The notes under the pieces: generated by a model
Seen by the model: the letters and a program-made list of their open reading frames with translations, nothing else
What the model was told of the DNA's origin: nothing
Database searches by the model: none
Program-made: the position numbers and the translations under genes
NCBI GenBank assembly: GCA_947628425.1
Contig: CANQZV010000006.1
Span: 1-37,184, forward strand
DNA: 37,184 nucleotides
Source: an uncultured Clostridia bacterium
Lineage (GTDB): Bacteria > Bacillota > Clostridia > TANB77 > CAG-508
Direction: 5' to 3'
Shown: in pieces, positions 36,876 to 37,184 of the stretch
Position numbering within the stretch: the stretch's first letter is position 1
How the letters are laid out: each line of letters opens with the position of its first letter

Positions 36876-37184
36876 TTAGTCTGTAAATGTAAGCACATTT
36901 GATAATACATTTGCAGATTTATTTTTTGTATCTTTTTCTAAATGGGCATAGATATTAGCAGTAGTAGAATAAGTAGAATGACCTAACCAATCTTGTATTT
37001 CTTTCATAGGTATTCCTTTAGCAAGCAAAAGACTCGCACAAGAATGCCTTAAATCGTGAAATCTAATTTTTCTCAAAATATCTTTATTTTTATTCATTAT
37101 TAAAGTAAAATGGTCTGTTACATACTCTGGTCTAAATAATTTGCCCATAGAATCTACACAGATATAATCTAAATATTTTTTATT
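36876..37184 (-). CDS. Tyrosine recombinase/integrase, C-terminal part (continues past window edge)
   Basis: RKIRFHDLRHSCASLLLAKGIPMKEIQDWLGHSTYSTTANIYAHL. The frame stays open from the listed Met (37148) to the window end (NKKYLDYICVDS), so the N-terminus is outside. Confidence 0.92.
   Translation of the reverse strand, partial: NKKYLDYICVDSMGKLFRPEYVTDHFTLIMNKNKDILRKIRFHDLRHSCASLLLAKGIPMKEIQDWLGHSTYSTTANIYAHLEKDTKNKSANVLSNVLTFTD

Noticed and set aside
1-37184. CRISPR array or cas genes
   Set aside because: No regularly spaced repeats of suitable length and no Cas-like ORFs were seen on either strand.
1-37184. Recoded genetic code (UGA as a sense codon)
   Set aside because: Clear UGA stops at sigF and the Panacea gene ends are followed at once by the next gene; interrupted frames are confined to pseudogene-like regions and spoIID.

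Overview
This is an AT-rich chromosomal window from a spore-forming, Clostridia-like Firmicute (inferred from an intact spoIIA operon, spoVT, and spoIID/spoIIQ-like genes). From left to right it contains: (1) a capsule/exopolysaccharide cluster (about 0.5-17 kb) with an initiating sugar-phosphate transferase, a CapE/CapF/CapG (FnlABC-like) UDP-L-FucNAc module, several glycosyltransferases, an EpsG/Wzy-like polymerase, and decayed remnants of a pyruvyltransferase and a Wzx flippase; (2) a small accessory patch (13.8-17.9 kb) with an XRE regulator, an acyltransferase, a membrane protein carrying a divergent GT51 (peptidoglycan transglycosylase)-like domain, a Panacea/DUF4065 (SocA-like) antitoxin-type protein and a nonsense-truncated PemK/MazF-like ORF; (3) recD2, a RelE/ParE-type toxin-antitoxin pair, comF and a KAP-family P-loop NTPase; (4) spoVT, spoIIAA-spoIIAB-sigF, a frameshifted spoIID and a spoIIQ-like M23 gene; (5) a gapA-pgk-tpiA-gpmI glycolytic run; (6) an orphan YezG/DUF600 protein, an Fe-S-scaffold-like/GGGtGRT gene pair, and a YgjP/DUF45 protein with an altered HExxH motif behind a palindromic promoter; (7) a degenerate tRNA-Gln followed by an intact tRNA-Gln(CUG) abutted by a convergent tyrosine integrase that runs off the window edge. 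The best candidate for an undescribed system is the membrane-GT51-like / Panacea gene pair at 15.9-17.9 kb. All assignments were made by reading the sequence and ORF track; no database searches were run.
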